A program made the position numbers and the translations under genes. The notes under the pieces are model-generated. The model was given only the letters and a program-made list of their open reading frames with translations. It did no database searches and was not told the origin of the DNA. Shown one piece after another: positions 18,415 to 26,882 of a DNA stretch of 64,000 nt. The DNA comes from Janibacter cremeus (lineage in GTDB: Bacteria > Actinomycetota > Actinomycetes > Actinomycetales > Dermatophilaceae): assembly GCF_013409205.1 (NCBI RefSeq), contig NZ_JACCAE010000001.1, positions 1,054,001 through 1,118,000 on the forward strand. Direction: 5' to 3'. The first letter of the stretch is position 1. Every line of letters starts with the position of its first letter.

Positions 18415-18939
18415 TCAGGCCTTGTCCTCGGACTCCGCCTCGGTGGGCTCCTCCGCCGGGTCCTCGGCGGGAGCCGGCGCGCTCTCCTCGGCCGGAGCCT
18501 CGGCAGCGGCCTCATCCTTGGCGGAGCGCTTGGTGGCGCCCTCCGCCTCGGCGACGACGGCACGCTTCGGCTTGGCGTTGACCGGCTCGCGGACGAGCTC
18601 GATGACGCACATCGGAGCGTTGTCGCCCTTGCGCGGGGCGATCTTGGTGATGCGGGTGTATCCGCCGGGCCGGTCGGCCACGTCGGGCGCGATCTCGACG
18701 AAGAGGCGGTGGACGACGCCCTTGTCCTTGACGACGGTCATCACCTTGCGGCGCGCGGCGAGGTCGCCACGCTTGGCGAAGGTGACCAAGCGCTCGGCGA
18801 GCGGACGCAGCCGCTTGGCCTTCGCCTGGGTCGTCGTGATCTGGTCGAACTCGAAGAGCGACGTGGCCAGGTTCGCCAGGATGAGGCGCTCGTGGGCCGG
18901 GCCGCCCCCGATACGGGGACCCTTGGTCGGGGTGGGCAT
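18415..18939 (-). CDS. rplQ: 50S ribosomal protein L17
   Basis: Large-subunit protein near the exit tunnel. The conserved core (1-120) begins [31 protein letters not shown]-terminal tail of about 55 residues rich in Ala, Glu and Pro, typical for actinobacteria, brings it to 174 residues. The ATG at 18939 has a strong AAGGAGA site. Last gene of the alpha operon. Confidence 0.97.
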   Translation of the reverse strand: MPTPTKGPRIGGGPAHERLILANLATSLFEFDQITTTQAKAKRLRPLAERLVTFAKRGDLAARRKVMTVVKDKGVVHRLFVEIAPDVADRPGGYTRITKIAPRKGDNAPMCVIELVREPVNAKPKRAVVAEAEGATKRSAKDEAAAEAPAEESAPAPAEDPAEEPTEAESEDKA

Positions 18940-19001
18940 GGTGTTCTCCTTGGAGGTCTGACCTCACCGCGTACGGCGGTCAGGTCACGAATAACGGTGG
19001 G

Positions 19002-20033
19002 TCAGAGCTGCTCGTCCTCGGCGAACGAGGCGTCCTCGTCACCGGACTCGTCGTACTCGTCGTTGTAGCCGGGGACGGCGGTCGGGTCGAACCCGGGAGG
19101 GCTGTCCTTGAGGGTCAGCGCCATCTCGTGCAGCTTCGCCTTGACCTCGTCGATCGACTTCGCACCGAAGTTGCGGATGTCGAGCAGGTCCGCCTCGCTG
19201 CGCCCGACGAGCTCACCCACCGTGTGGATGCCCTCGCGCTTGAGGCAGTTGTAGGAGCGGACGGTCAGGTCCAGGTCCTCGATCGGCAGCGCCATGTCTG
19301 CGGCGATCGCGGCGTCGGTCGGCGACGGACCCATGTCGATGCCCTCGGCCTCGACGTTGAGCTCACGGGCCAGGCCGAAGAGCTCGACGAGGGTCTTGCC
19401 GGCGGAGGCCAGCGCATCCCGGGGTGCCATCGAGTGCTTCGTCTCGACGTCCACGACCAGCTTGTCGAAGTCGGTGCGCTGCTCGACACGGGTCGCCTCG
19501 ACCTTGTAGGTCACGGCGAGCACCGGCGAGTAGATGGAGTCGACCGGGATGCGACCGATCTCCTGGTCACCGGACTTGTTCTGCTGGGCGGAGACGTACC
19601 CGCGACCGCGCTCGACGGTCAGCTCCATCTCGAAGGAGCCCTTGTCGTTGAGCGTGGCGATGTGCAGGTCCGGGTTGTGGACCTCGACACCGGCCGGCGG
19701 GTTGATGTCGGCAGCGGTGACCGCGCCGGCGCCCGACTTGCGCAGGTACATCACGACCGGCTCGTCGTTCTCGCTGGAGACGACGAGGGACTTGATGTTG
19801 AGGATGACCTCCGTGACGTCCTCCTTGACCCCGGGGATCGTGGAGAACTCGTGGAGCACGCCGTCGATCCGGATCGAGGTCAGCGAGGCACCCGGGATGC
19901 TCGAGAGCAGGGTGCGACGCAGGGAGTTGCCGATGGTGTAGCCGAAGCCGGGCTCGAGGGGCTCGATGACGAACCGCGAACGGTTGTCGGCGAGGACCTC
20001 TTCGCTGAGGTTCGGGCGCTGTGCGATGAGCAC
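19002..20033 (-). CDS. rpoA: DNA-directed RNA polymerase alpha subunit
   Basis: Dimerises to nucleate RNA polymerase assembly; its C-terminal domain contacts UP elements and activators. The 343 residues have an N-terminal domain (to about 230; [13 protein letters not shown] signature), linker, and alpha-CTD ([29 protein letters not shown]). The GTG at 20033 gives the usual LIAQRPNL start with a GGAAGG site; an upstream in-frame GTG at 20051 would add six residues. Preceded by a spacer with three hairpins. Confidence 0.97.
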   Translation of the reverse strand: MLIAQRPNLSEEVLADNRSRFVIEPLEPGFGYTIGNSLRRTLLSSIPGASLTSIRIDGVLHEFSTIPGVKEDVTEVILNIKSLVVSSENDEPVVMYLRKSGAGAVTAADINPPAGVEVHNPDLHIATLNDKGSFEMELTVERGRGYVSAQQNKSGDQEIGRIPVDSIYSPVLAVTYKVEATRVEQRTDFDKLVVDVETKHSMAPRDALASAGKTLVELFGLARELNVEAEGIDMGPSPTDAAIAADMALPIEDLDLTVRSYNCLKREGIHTVGELVGRSEADLLDIRNFGAKSIDEVKAKLHEMALTLKDSPPGFDPTAVPGYNDEYDESGDEDASFAEDEQL

Positions 20034-20100
20034 GGTGTTCTTCCTTCCCACGGGCGACCGCTATATGACGCCTCGTGAAAGCGCCGGTCATGATCCGGCA

Positions 20101-20130
20101 GCACGTCGCGCATCTGTCCACGCGACGTGC
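20101..20130 (-). promoter_or_regulatory. Hairpin in rpsD-rpoA spacer, proximal to rpoA
   Basis: GCACGTCGCG (20101-20110) pairs perfectly with CGCGACGTGC (20121-20130). Third of three stems met by RNA polymerase between rpsD and rpoA. Confidence 0.6.
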
Positions 20131-20142
20131 TCTCCCCGCCAT

Positions 20143-20177
20143 CCCGCGTGGCCACGATGAAGACGTGGCCACGCGGG
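20143..20177 (-). terminator. Strong hairpin in rpsD-rpoA spacer
   Basis: Perfect 14-bp stem CCCGCGTGGCCACG (20143-20156) with CGTGGCCACGCGGG (20164-20177), seven-base loop. It lies between co-directional alpha-operon genes, so it may attenuate rpoA or stabilise the upstream mRNA and not simply end transcription. Confidence 0.6.
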
Positions 20178-20181
20178 CATT

Positions 20182-20214
20182 CAGGGGGGCGTCCGGGGGG
20201 ACGCAGTCCCCCTG
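20182..20214 (-). repeat. Intercistronic stem-loop family member, after rpsD
   Basis: CAGGGGG (20182-20188) pairs with CCCCCTG (20208-20214), with inner CGTCC/GGACG. It ends six bases past the rpsD TAA. The minus-strand sequence ends in TGAATGCCCGCGTGG, resembling the ends of the copies after rpsQ and rpsN. Confidence 0.65.
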
Positions 20215-20220
20215 GACGAT

Positions 20221-20829
20221 TTAGTTCTTGGAGTAGAGCTCGACGATCAGCTGCTCGGTGAGCGGGATGTCGATCTGCTCGCGGGTCGGCTTCTGGTGCA
20301 CGAGCACCTTGAGGCTGCCCGGGACGACGTGCAGCCACGCCGGGACGGGGCGCTCACCGAAGGTCTCGCGTGCGAGCTGGATCGGGAAGGCCTCGACCGA
20401 CTGCGCGCGGACCGTGATGATGTCGTACTGCTCGACACGCTGGCTGGGCACGTTGGTGCGCTTGCCGTTGACCTCGAAGTGGCCGTGCGTGACCAGCTGA
20501 CGGGCCTGACGACGCGTGCGGGCGAGTCCGGCGCGGTAGATGACATTGTCCAGACGGGTCTCGAGGATCTGCAGCAGGTTGTGACCGGTCTGTCCGGGGC
20601 GGTTGGCCGCCTCCTTGTAGTACCGGAGGAACTGCTTCTCCATGACGCCGTAGGTGAAGCGTGCCTTCTGCTTCTCCTGCAGCTGGGTCAGGTACTCCTT
20701 CTCCTGGATCCGCCGACGGCCGTGCTGGCCGGGCGGGAAGGGACGGAGCTCGAAGTTCTTGTCGCCGCCGACGAGGTCGAGCTTGAGCCGACGGGACTTC
20801 TTGGTGATGGGGCCGGTGTAACGAGCCAT
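20221..20829 (-). CDS. rpsD: 30S ribosomal protein S4
   Basis: Primary 16S rRNA binding protein that nucleates small-subunit assembly and helps keep decoding accurate. 202 residues with ARYTGPITKKSRRLKLDL at the start, and an S4 RNA-binding domain (LDNVIYRAGLARTRRQARQLVTHGHFEVNG). ATG 20829. TAA stop followed at once by a hairpin. Lacks the zinc cysteine motif. Confidence 0.98.
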   Translation of the reverse strand: MARYTGPITKKSRRLKLDLVGGDKNFELRPFPPGQHGRRRIQEKEYLTQLQEKQKARFTYGVMEKQFLRYYKEAANRPGQTGHNLLQILETRLDNVIYRAGLARTRRQARQLVTHGHFEVNGKRTNVPSQRVEQYDIITVRAQSVEAFPIQLARETFGERPVPAWLHVVPGSLKVLVHQKPTREQIDIPLTEQLIVELYSKN

Positions 20830-20859
20830 GTGTTATCTAGTCTCCCGTATCTCTGCTGC

Positions 20860-21255
20860 TCAGACGCGACGGCGCTTGGGCGGGCGCACACCGTTGTGCG
20901 GGCTGGGCGTGACGTCCTGGATCGCGCCGACCTCGAGGCCGGTGGCGGTCAGGGAACGGATGGCGGTCTCACGACCGGAACCCGGGCCCTTGACGAAGAC
21001 GTCGACCTTCTTCATGCCGTGCTCCATGGCGCGGCGGGCAGCGGCCTCGGCCGCCATCTGGGCGGCGTACGGGGTCGACTTGCGCGAGCCCTTGAAGCCG
21101 ACCTGGCCGGCGGAGGCCCAGGAGATCACGGCACCGGTGGGATCGGTGATCGAGATGATGGTGTTGTTGAACGTGCTCTTGATGTGGGCCTGGCCCACGG
21201 ACACATTCTTCTTGACCTTGCGACGCACCTTGGTGGCGCGGGTCTTGGGGGGCAT
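20860..21255 (-). CDS. rpsK: 30S ribosomal protein S11
   Basis: Platform protein near the mRNA exit site. 131 residues; core [38 protein letters not shown] and the C-terminal [18 protein letters not shown] are family hallmarks. ATG 21255. In the alpha operon between rpsM and rpsD. Confidence 0.98.
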   Translation of the reverse strand: MPPKTRATKVRRKVKKNVSVGQAHIKSTFNNTIISITDPTGAVISWASAGQVGFKGSRKSTPYAAQMAAEAAARRAMEHGMKKVDVFVKGPGSGRETAIRSLTATGLEVGAIQDVTPSPHNGVRPPKRRRV

Positions 21256-21294
21256 GTTTCTCCTACGAAGTACTTCGGTGTGTGGTGCTCACCG

Positions 21295-21320
21295 GCTCAA
21301 GGGCGTGACACGCCCTGAGC
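21295..21320 (-). promoter_or_regulatory. Stem-loop in rpsM-rpsK spacer
   Basis: GCTCA and GGGCG (with one bulged A) pair with CGCCC and TGAGC. Lies 14 bases after the rpsM stop. A perfect 12-bp palindrome CGAAGTACTTCG at 21266-21277 follows before rpsK. Confidence 0.45.
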
Positions 21321-21334
21321 GAGCGGGTGAGGGA

Positions 21335-21706
21335 TCAGGCCTTCTTCTTGCCTGCGACGGTGCGCTTGGGGCCCTTGCGGGTACGCGCGTTGGTCTTGGT
21401 GCGCTGACCGCGCACCGGGAGGCCACGGCGGTGGCGCAGGCCCGCGTAGGTGCCGATCTCGACCTTGCGGCGGATGTCGGCAGCGACCTCGCGGCGGAGG
21501 TCTCCCTCGAGCTGGACGTTCTCCTCGAACCAGTCACGCAGGGCGACGAGCTGGTCGTCACCGAGGTCCTTCACGCGAGTGGCCGGGTCGATCTCGGTTG
21601 CCGCGACTGCCTTCTGCGCAGTCGTGCGGCCCACACCGAAGATGTAGGTCAGGGCGACCTCGACGCGCTTCTCGCGCGGGAGGTCAACTCCAACAAGACG
21701 TGCCAT
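21335..21706 (-). CDS. rpsM: 30S ribosomal protein S13
   Basis: Small-subunit head protein contacting P-site tRNA and L5. 123 residues: [30 protein letters not shown] at the start and the basic [23 protein letters not shown] tail. ATG 21706. A 223-base spacer separates it from rpmJ upstream. Confidence 0.98.
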   Translation of the reverse strand: MARLVGVDLPREKRVEVALTYIFGVGRTTAQKAVAATEIDPATRVKDLGDDQLVALRDWFEENVQLEGDLRREVAADIRRKVEIGTYAGLRHRRGLPVRGQRTKTNARTRKGPKRTVAGKKKA

Positions 21707-21792
21707 GTGATGGCTTCCTTATCTTCTGTTCGGAGGTCTGGTACACCACCAGTCCGGCGGGTCGTCCCACGTATGGTCGCGGGCCGCTCGGT

Positions 21793-21840
21793 CCCCGGCC
21801 TCCGAGCCGGGGGTGACATCCTGCCCGCGGTGCGGGCAGG
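21793..21840 (-). promoter_or_regulatory. Two adjacent hairpins in rpmJ-rpsM spacer
   Basis: CCCCGGC/GCCGGGG (21793-21812) and CCTGCCCGC/GCGGGCAGG with a three-base loop (21820-21840) lie side by side in a spacer of 223 bases, unusually long for this operon. Possible attenuator, processing or mRNA-stability element. Confidence 0.5.
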
Positions 21841-21929
21841 GGCCGGGTGGTGCGTGCTTCTTCTTGGCGTTGCTCGAGGATCTGGGCAAGTACCCGGCTC
21901 CCCGCCTCACCGGTCCTGGTGGACCGCGA

Positions 21930-22043
21930 TCAGCCCTGGCGCTGCTTGTGGCGCAGGTTGTCGCAGATCACCATGACCCGGCCGTTGCGGCGGATCACCT
22001 TGCACTTGTCACAGATCTTCTTGACGCTCGGCTGAACCTTCAT
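21930..22043 (-). CDS. rpmJ: 50S ribosomal protein L36
   Basis: 37-residue zinc-ribbon protein that fixes 23S rRNA helices late in assembly. Ligands C11, C14, C27 and H32 are all present, so this is the zinc-binding (C+) form. Starts [21 protein letters not shown] at ATG 22043. Lies between infA and rpsM as in most bacteria. Confidence 0.96.
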   Translation of the reverse strand: MKVQPSVKKICDKCKVIRRNGRVMVICDNLRHKQRQG

Positions 22044-22147
22044 TGCCGTCTCGCATCTGTCTCGATCTGTCCCGCCCCCGGTGCGTGGCGACGGGTCGTG
22101 CTCGTGGTGCCTCTCTCGTCGGCCACCGGCATGCGTGGCCGCCTCGA

Positions 22148-22369
22148 TCAGCGGTAGCGGAAGACGATACGGCCGCGGGTCAGGTCGTACGGGCTGAGCT
22201 CCACCACGACCTTGTCCTCGGGGAGGATCCGGATGTAGTGCTGCCGCATCTTGCCCGAGATGTGGGCGAGAACCTTGTGACCGTTCGTCAGCTCGACCCG
22301 AAAGTTCGCGTTCGGGAGCGCTTCGACGATCGTGCCCTCGACCTCGATGACACCGTCCTTCTTGGCCAT
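22148..22369 (-). CDS. infA: Translation initiation factor IF-1
   Basis: OB-fold factor that binds the 30S A site during initiation. 73 residues, [30 protein letters not shown] onward, ending [11 protein letters not shown] 22369. First gene of this alpha-operon transcript here, since map, its usual upstream neighbour, is about 9 kb away. Confidence 0.98.
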   Translation of the reverse strand: MAKKDGVIEVEGTIVEALPNANFRVELTNGHKVLAHISGKMRQHYIRILPEDKVVVELSPYDLTRGRIVFRYR

Positions 22370-22491
22370 ACCCTCTCAATCCGTCTGTGGTCGTCCCCCG
22401 GATGGGGTCGACCCTCGTCCGGTCACACCCGGTCCGCCTCCCCGCACAGCGGGACGGCAGGACAGACGTGACCGACAGTCAAGAGTACGGC

Positions 22492-22497
22492 ACGGGC
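22492..22497 (-). promoter_or_regulatory. Putative -10 box for the infA-rpmJ-rpsM operon
   Basis: TACTCT on the minus strand about 123 bases upstream of infA; TTCCCT about 18 bases further upstream could serve as a weak -35. Best candidate in the 253-base divergent region with the BCCT gene. Confidence 0.35.
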
Positions 22498-22622
22498 GTC
22501 TCCGTAGGGAAATCGTCAGCGTCTCGGCACGCCACGCGCATCACATCAGGACTAGGGTCACCCAACACCAGACACACCTTCGTCCTGGGGGTGACGTGCC
22601 ACTGCGAACGGAAGGCAGAGCG

Positions 22623-24293
22623 ATGGATGCCCTTGCTCGTAAACTGGGGCTACGCACCCAGCCGACCATCTTCTTCACCTCCGCCGGGTTGATGGTCCTC
22701 TTCCTCATCGTGCTGCTGCTCTTCCCGGATCAGCTCAACAGCAGCTTCGGCGCTGGCCGGGAGTGGATCGTCACGAACCTGGGCTGGTACTTCATCTTCG
22801 GCGTCACCGCGTGGGTGATCATCCTGCTGGGCGTGGCCATCAGCCCCTACGGCCAGGTCCGGCTCGGCCGCAAGGACGAGCCACCGCAGTACAGCTTCCC
22901 CTCGTGGTTCGCGATGCTCTTCGCCGGTGGCATCGGCACCATCCTGATGTTCTGGGGCGTGGCCGAGCCGGTCTCGCACTACTCGAACCCCCCGAAGGCC
23001 GGCGTGGAGCCGTACAGCGTGGCGGCCGCACAGGACGGGATGAACTTCGCGCTGTACCACCTGAGCCTGCACACCTGGGCCATCTTCTGCCTGCCCGGCC
23101 TCGCCTTCGCGTACTTCATCCACCGGTACGAGCTGCCGGTGCGCGTCAGCTCCGTGTTCTACCCCTTCCTCAAGGACGGCATCTACGGGCCGATCGGGCG
23201 GGCCATCGACATCCTCGCCATCCTCGGCACCCTCTTCGGCGTCGCCGTGTCCATCGGTCTGGGCACCTCGCAGATCGGCGCCGGTCTGGGTGAGCTCTTC
23301 GGATGGGCCAACGACACGACGCTGCAGGTCATCATCGTCATCGTCCTCACCTCGGTGGCCGTCACCTCGATCGTCCGCGGCCTGGACAAGGGCGTGAAGT
23401 TCCTGTCCAACATCAACATCGTCATGGCGATCGGCCTGATGATCTTCGTCTTCCTCACCGGCGGGATGGCGCTCTTCCTGCTCCGCGAGCTCTTCGAGAC
23501 CACGGGCAACTTCGTCTCGTCGCTGCCCGAGCTGATGCTCTGGAACGACGCCCTGGCCAACGTCACCAAGGACGAGGGCTGGGGCTGGCAGGGCGGCTGG
23601 ACCGTCTTCTACTGGGCCTGGACGGTCAGCTGGGCACCGTTCATGGGCATCTTCCTCGCCCGCATCTCCAAGGGACGCACGGTCCGTGAGTTCGTCCTCG
23701 GCGTCCTCTTCGCACCGACGATCTTCACCATCATCTGGTTCGTCGTCTTCGGGTGGTCCGCGATGCGGATCGACGGCATGGACGGCTCGGAGGGGCCGAT
23801 TGCCTCGGCTGTCGCGGAGTCGATCCCGCTGTCGATGTTCGCCTTCTTCGAAAACTACCCGCTGACGACCTTCATCCAGGGCTTCGCTGTGGTCATCGTC
23901 GCGATCTTCTTCGCGACGAGCTCCGACTCCGCGTCCCTGGTCGTCGACATGCTGTGCACCGGCGACGGCGACGCCGGCCCGACCCGTCAGCGCGTCTTCT
24001 GGGGCGTCAGCGAGGGGCTCCTGGCCGCGCTGCTCATCGTGCTGGCCGGCGACGAGGGCCTCAACGCCCTGCAACAGGTCATCACGGTCATCGGGCTACC
24101 GATGTTCACCCTGATGTTCCTCGCCGGAATCAGTTTCCTCATCGCCCTGCGCAAGGAGAACCTGGAGTACGTCACGAGGGTTCGCGGTGTCCCCGACGAA
24201 GCCGTCTCCGCAGGCAAGGAGGCGCTCGATCGCGGTGAGATCACCGGGGAGCTGCCGGTGACGGAGAAGGACGAGAAGGTCAAGTCCGGCTGA
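22623..24293 (+). CDS. BCCT-family betaine/choline/carnitine transporter
   Basis: Sodium- or proton-coupled uptake of a quaternary ammonium osmolyte. 556 residues with twelve predicted membrane segments. Family motifs MFWGVAEPVSHYSNPP and the central WTVFYWAWTVSWAPFMGIFLARISKGRTVREF are present; the Trp-rich segment forms the substrate cage in BetP-type proteins. A short hydrophilic C-terminus (EKDEKVKSG) is far less basic than the BetP osmosensor tail. The ATG at 22623 has a GGAAGG site. Substrate not resolved. Confidence 0.93.
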   Translation: MDALARKLGLRTQPTIFFTSAGLMVLFLIVLLLFPDQLNSSFGAGREWIVTNLGWYFIFGVTAWVIILLGVAISPYGQVRLGRKDEPPQYSFPSWFAMLFAGGIGTILMFWGVAEPVSHYSNPPKAGVEPYSVAAAQDGMNFALYHLSLHTWAIFCLPGLAFAYFIHRYELPVRVSSVFYPFLKDGIYGPIGRAIDILAILGTLFGVAVSIGLGTSQIGAGLGELFGWANDTTLQVIIVIVLTSVAVTSIVRGLDKGVKFLSNINIVMAIGLMIFVFLTGGMALFLLRELFETTGNFVSSLPELMLWNDALANVTKDEGWGWQGGWTVFYWAWTVSWAPFMGIFLARISKGRTVREFVLGVLFAPTIFTIIWFVVFGWSAMRIDGMDGSEGPIASAVAESIPLSMFAFFENYPLTTFIQGFAVVIVAIFFATSSDSASLVVDMLCTGDGDAGPTRQRVFWGVSEGLLAALLIVLAGDEGLNALQQVITVIGLPMFTLMFLAGISFLIALRKENLEYVTRVRGVPDEAVSAGKEALDRGEITGELPVTEKDEKVKSG

Positions 24294-24315
24294 GCGCCGC
24301 TGAGAAGCACCGTCG

Positions 24316-24350
24316 CCGAGGGCGGGCACCCACGGGGTGCCCGCCCTCGG
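24316..24350. terminator. Terminator after the BCCT gene
   Basis: Perfect 16-bp stem CCGAGGGCGGGCACCC (24316-24331) with its complement (24335-24350), loop ACG. It begins 22 bases after the BCCT stop and ends six bases before the -10 box of the next gene. Confidence 0.85.
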
Positions 24351-24355
24351 GAACG

Positions 24356-24361
24356 TACGAT
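24356..24361 (+). promoter_or_regulatory. Putative leaderless -10 box for the CPBP fusion gene
   Basis: TACGAT is six bases before the ATG at 24368, immediately after the BCCT terminator, indicating an independent leaderless unit. Confidence 0.45.
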
Positions 24362-24367
24362 CGCCCC

Positions 24368-25882
24368 ATGACCGGCATCCGCTTCGCCCTCGTCGGGGAC
24401 CCGGACTGGGCCGGCGCCGTGAATGCCCGGCGTGCCCTGCTCGCCCTGGCTCCACAGGCCCAGATCCACCACCTGCCCACGGGTGGCGTCCCGACCCAGG
24501 ACCTCGACGGCGTCTGGCTCCTGCCGCCGCCCGTGGGCAGCGATCCGACGAGCCACGACCTGACGATCAGCTGGGCCCTCCATCTGGGCATCCCCCTCGT
24601 CGGGCCCCTCGGGAGAGGCGAGGGGGGCGCCCCCCTCGTCCGGGCCGTCCCGGGCAGCAGCCTCGCCGCCCGGCTCGGCACCCTTCCGCTCGAGCTGCCC
24701 GCGCAGGCGAGCGGCGCCCGTGACGGAGCCGAGTACCTCGCCCCGGCCGGGACGATCTGGTTCGCCCAGGCCCACCGCGACGGCGTACCCGCTGTCGTGT
24801 CCGCGGGCGGCGCCCCCTTCGCCACGCTCGTCGACCACCCGCTGGCCACGGATGCCGGGGTCCACCCGCTCCTGCCGGCGTTTGCGTCCGCCGCCCGGGA
24901 GCACGCGGCCGGCCGGCAAGACACCCCGTGGACGAGCGGTCCGCCCGTGCGGCACCGTTCCTCCTTCGCCGCGCTGCCCGACGACGAGTCACGCAGCTAC
25001 GTCCACCAGATGCGCACGCGGGGCTACCGCTGGTGGCGGCCGTTGCTCGCCATGGCCCTGGGCATCGGTGTCTTCATCTTCGAGATGCTCGTGCTCACCA
25101 TCGCGTGGATGGTGCTCGACCCCGCGATGCGCGACCCGAACCTGACTGTGTCGGAGATCGACCTCACCGCGCCCGTGACGATGCTCGTGGGCAACCTCAT
25201 GCTGATCGCCCTCATCCCCGCCGCCCTCGTCGCGACCCGCCTGGGGCACTGGCGACCGATGGGCAAGCTGCTGTCGGTGACCGGCCGGATCCGGTGGCGG
25301 TGGATGGGACGGGCCAGCCTGGTCACCGGGGTCATCTGGGGGGCCTACATCGTCCTCGGGTGGCTCCTGGAGGGAGGAGAGGTCGGCGACCGCCCCGAGC
25401 ACTGGCCGTGGCTGATCGTCATCACCGTGCTGACCACGCCGCTGCAGGCCGCGGCCGAGGAGATCGCCTTCCGCGGCGGGCTGCTGCAGGGGGTCGGCGC
25501 CTGGATCAAGCGTCCCGTCGTCGCGCTGGTCGTCGGCACGGTCCTGTCCACAGTGTTCTTCTCCCTGGCCCACGGCTCCCTGGACCCGTGGGTGCTGATG
25601 CAGCTGGGATCCATGGCCGTGGCCACCTGCTACCTGACCTGGCGCACCGGCGGGCTGGAGGCGGCGATCGTGCTGCACACGGTCAACAACGTCGTGATCA
25701 TCCTCCTGCTGACCCTCGTCGGCGGGCTCCAGGGCGCCTACATCACCGAGTCATCGACCGGTGACGCCGCCGCGGGCGGCATCGGCGGTCTCGCCACGCT
25801 GCTGATGATGGTGATCCTGCTGTGGCAGGCCCGCCGCGCCGGGATCGCGCCGAAGAAGATCGGCGCCCCGGCCACGGGCTGA
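24368..25882 (+). CDS. Fusion: degenerate class-I amidotransferase-like domain + CPBP membrane protease
   Basis: 504 residues in one frame. Residues 1-190 look like the glutamine-amidotransferase domain of CTP-synthase-related proteins (IRFALVGDPDWAGAVNARRALL, LDGVWLLPPP, ALHLGIPLVGPLG, VHPLLPAFASAARE). The nucleophile-elbow cysteine is absent (LVGPLGRGEGG), as is the His-x-Glu pair. Residues 225-495 form a CPBP/Abi (Rce1-like) intramembrane domain with about eight segments and the motifs EEIAFRGGLLQG, FSLAHGSLD and HTVNNV. Substrate unknown. The N-terminal assignment is tentative; the C-terminal one is solid. Confidence 0.82.
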   Translation: MTGIRFALVGDPDWAGAVNARRALLALAPQAQIHHLPTGGVPTQDLDGVWLLPPPVGSDPTSHDLTISWALHLGIPLVGPLGRGEGGAPLVRAVPGSSLAARLGTLPLELPAQASGARDGAEYLAPAGTIWFAQAHRDGVPAVVSAGGAPFATLVDHPLATDAGVHPLLPAFASAAREHAAGRQDTPWTSGPPVRHRSSFAALPDDESRSYVHQMRTRGYRWWRPLLAMALGIGVFIFEMLVLTIAWMVLDPAMRDPNLTVSEIDLTAPVTMLVGNLMLIALIPAALVATRLGHWRPMGKLLSVTGRIRWRWMGRASLVTGVIWGAYIVLGWLLEGGEVGDRPEHWPWLIVITVLTTPLQAAAEEIAFRGGLLQGVGAWIKRPVVALVVGTVLSTVFFSLAHGSLDPWVLMQLGSMAVATCYLTWRTGGLEAAIVLHTVNNVVIILLLTLVGGLQGAYITESSTGDAAAGGIGGLATLLMMVILLWQARRAGIAPKKIGAPATG

Positions 25883-25886
25883 GGAG

Positions 25887-26882
25887 TCAGTCGCGCTCGG
25901 CGAGCTCGGCCGAGAAGGCCGCGATGATCCGCTCGGCGCCGTCGACGGCGCTGATCTGGCCGGAGCGCACGCCGGGGGTGATCTCGGTGAGCAGCTCCCG
26001 CACCCGGGGCGAGTGCCGGACCGTATCCCGCAGCTCGGCGTCGACCATGGCCCACATCCACTCGCGCTGCTGCTCGGCGCGCCGACCCTGCAGCGAGCCC
26101 TGCTCCTCCAGCCAGGCGCGGTGCTCCAGGACGGCGTCCCACACGTCGTCGAGTCCGTCACCGGTGTATGCGCTGCAGGTGAGGACCGGTGGGCGGCGGG
26201 CGTGCGGGTCCGGGTTCATCAGGCGCATCGCGCCGGACAGCTCACGTGCAGCAACACGGGCGTCCCCGGCGTGCTCACCATCGGCCTTGTTGACCGCGAT
26301 GACGTCGGCCATCTCCAGGATGCCGCGCTTGATGCCCTGGAGCTGGTCCCCACCGCGGGCCAGCGCCAGCATCAGGAAGGTGTCGACCATCTCTGCCACG
26401 GCCACCTCGGACTGGCCGACACCGACCGTCTCGACGAGCACGACGTCGTGACCCGCTGCCTCGAGGACGAGCATCGACTCGCGCGTCGCGCGGGCCACTC
26501 CCCCGAGGTGCGCCCCCGATGGTGAGGGCCGCACGAAGGCGTCCTCGCTGGCGGTCAGCTGGGCCATCCGTGTGCGGTCACCGAGCACGGAGCCCCCGGT
26601 GCGGGCGCTGCTCGGGTCGACGGCGACGACCGCGACGCGGTGCCCGTTCTCGATCAGTCGTGTGCCGAGCGCGTCGATGAAGGTCGACTTGCCGGCTCCG
26701 GGGATGCCGGAGACCCCGACCCGCAGCCCGCGGCCGGTGTCGGGCGCGAGCTCCGCGAGCAGCGCCTTCGAGCGTTCCCTGTGGTCCGGACGTGAGGACT
26801 CGACGAGGGTGATCGCCCGGGCGATGTGTGCCCGGGAACGATCACGCACTCCCGCCGCGAGGTCGGCGACCGGCTCAACCAT
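25887..26882 (-). CDS. meaB: Methylmalonyl-CoA mutase chaperone GTPase MeaB (ArgK family)
   Basis: G3E-family GTPase that loads and protects the B12 cofactor of methylmalonyl-CoA mutase. 331 residues: P-loop GIPGAGKST (59-67), [22 protein letters not shown] switch region, ETVGVGQSE and the NKAD base-recognition motif. The ATG at 26882 overlaps the mutase stop by eight bases, so it is co-translated with its client. Ends four bases from the convergent CPBP gene. Confidence 0.96.
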   Translation of the reverse strand: MVEPVADLAAGVRDRSRAHIARAITLVESSRPDHRERSKALLAELAPDTGRGLRVGVSGIPGAGKSTFIDALGTRLIENGHRVAVVAVDPSSARTGGSVLGDRTRMAQLTASEDAFVRPSPSGAHLGGVARATRESMLVLEAAGHDVVLVETVGVGQSEVAVAEMVDTFLMLALARGGDQLQGIKRGILEMADVIAVNKADGEHAGDARVAARELSGAMRLMNPDPHARRPPVLTCSAYTGDGLDDVWDAVLEHRAWLEEQGSLQGRRAEQQREWMWAMVDAELRDTVRHSPRVRELLTEITPGVRSGQISAVDGAERIIAAFSAELAERD

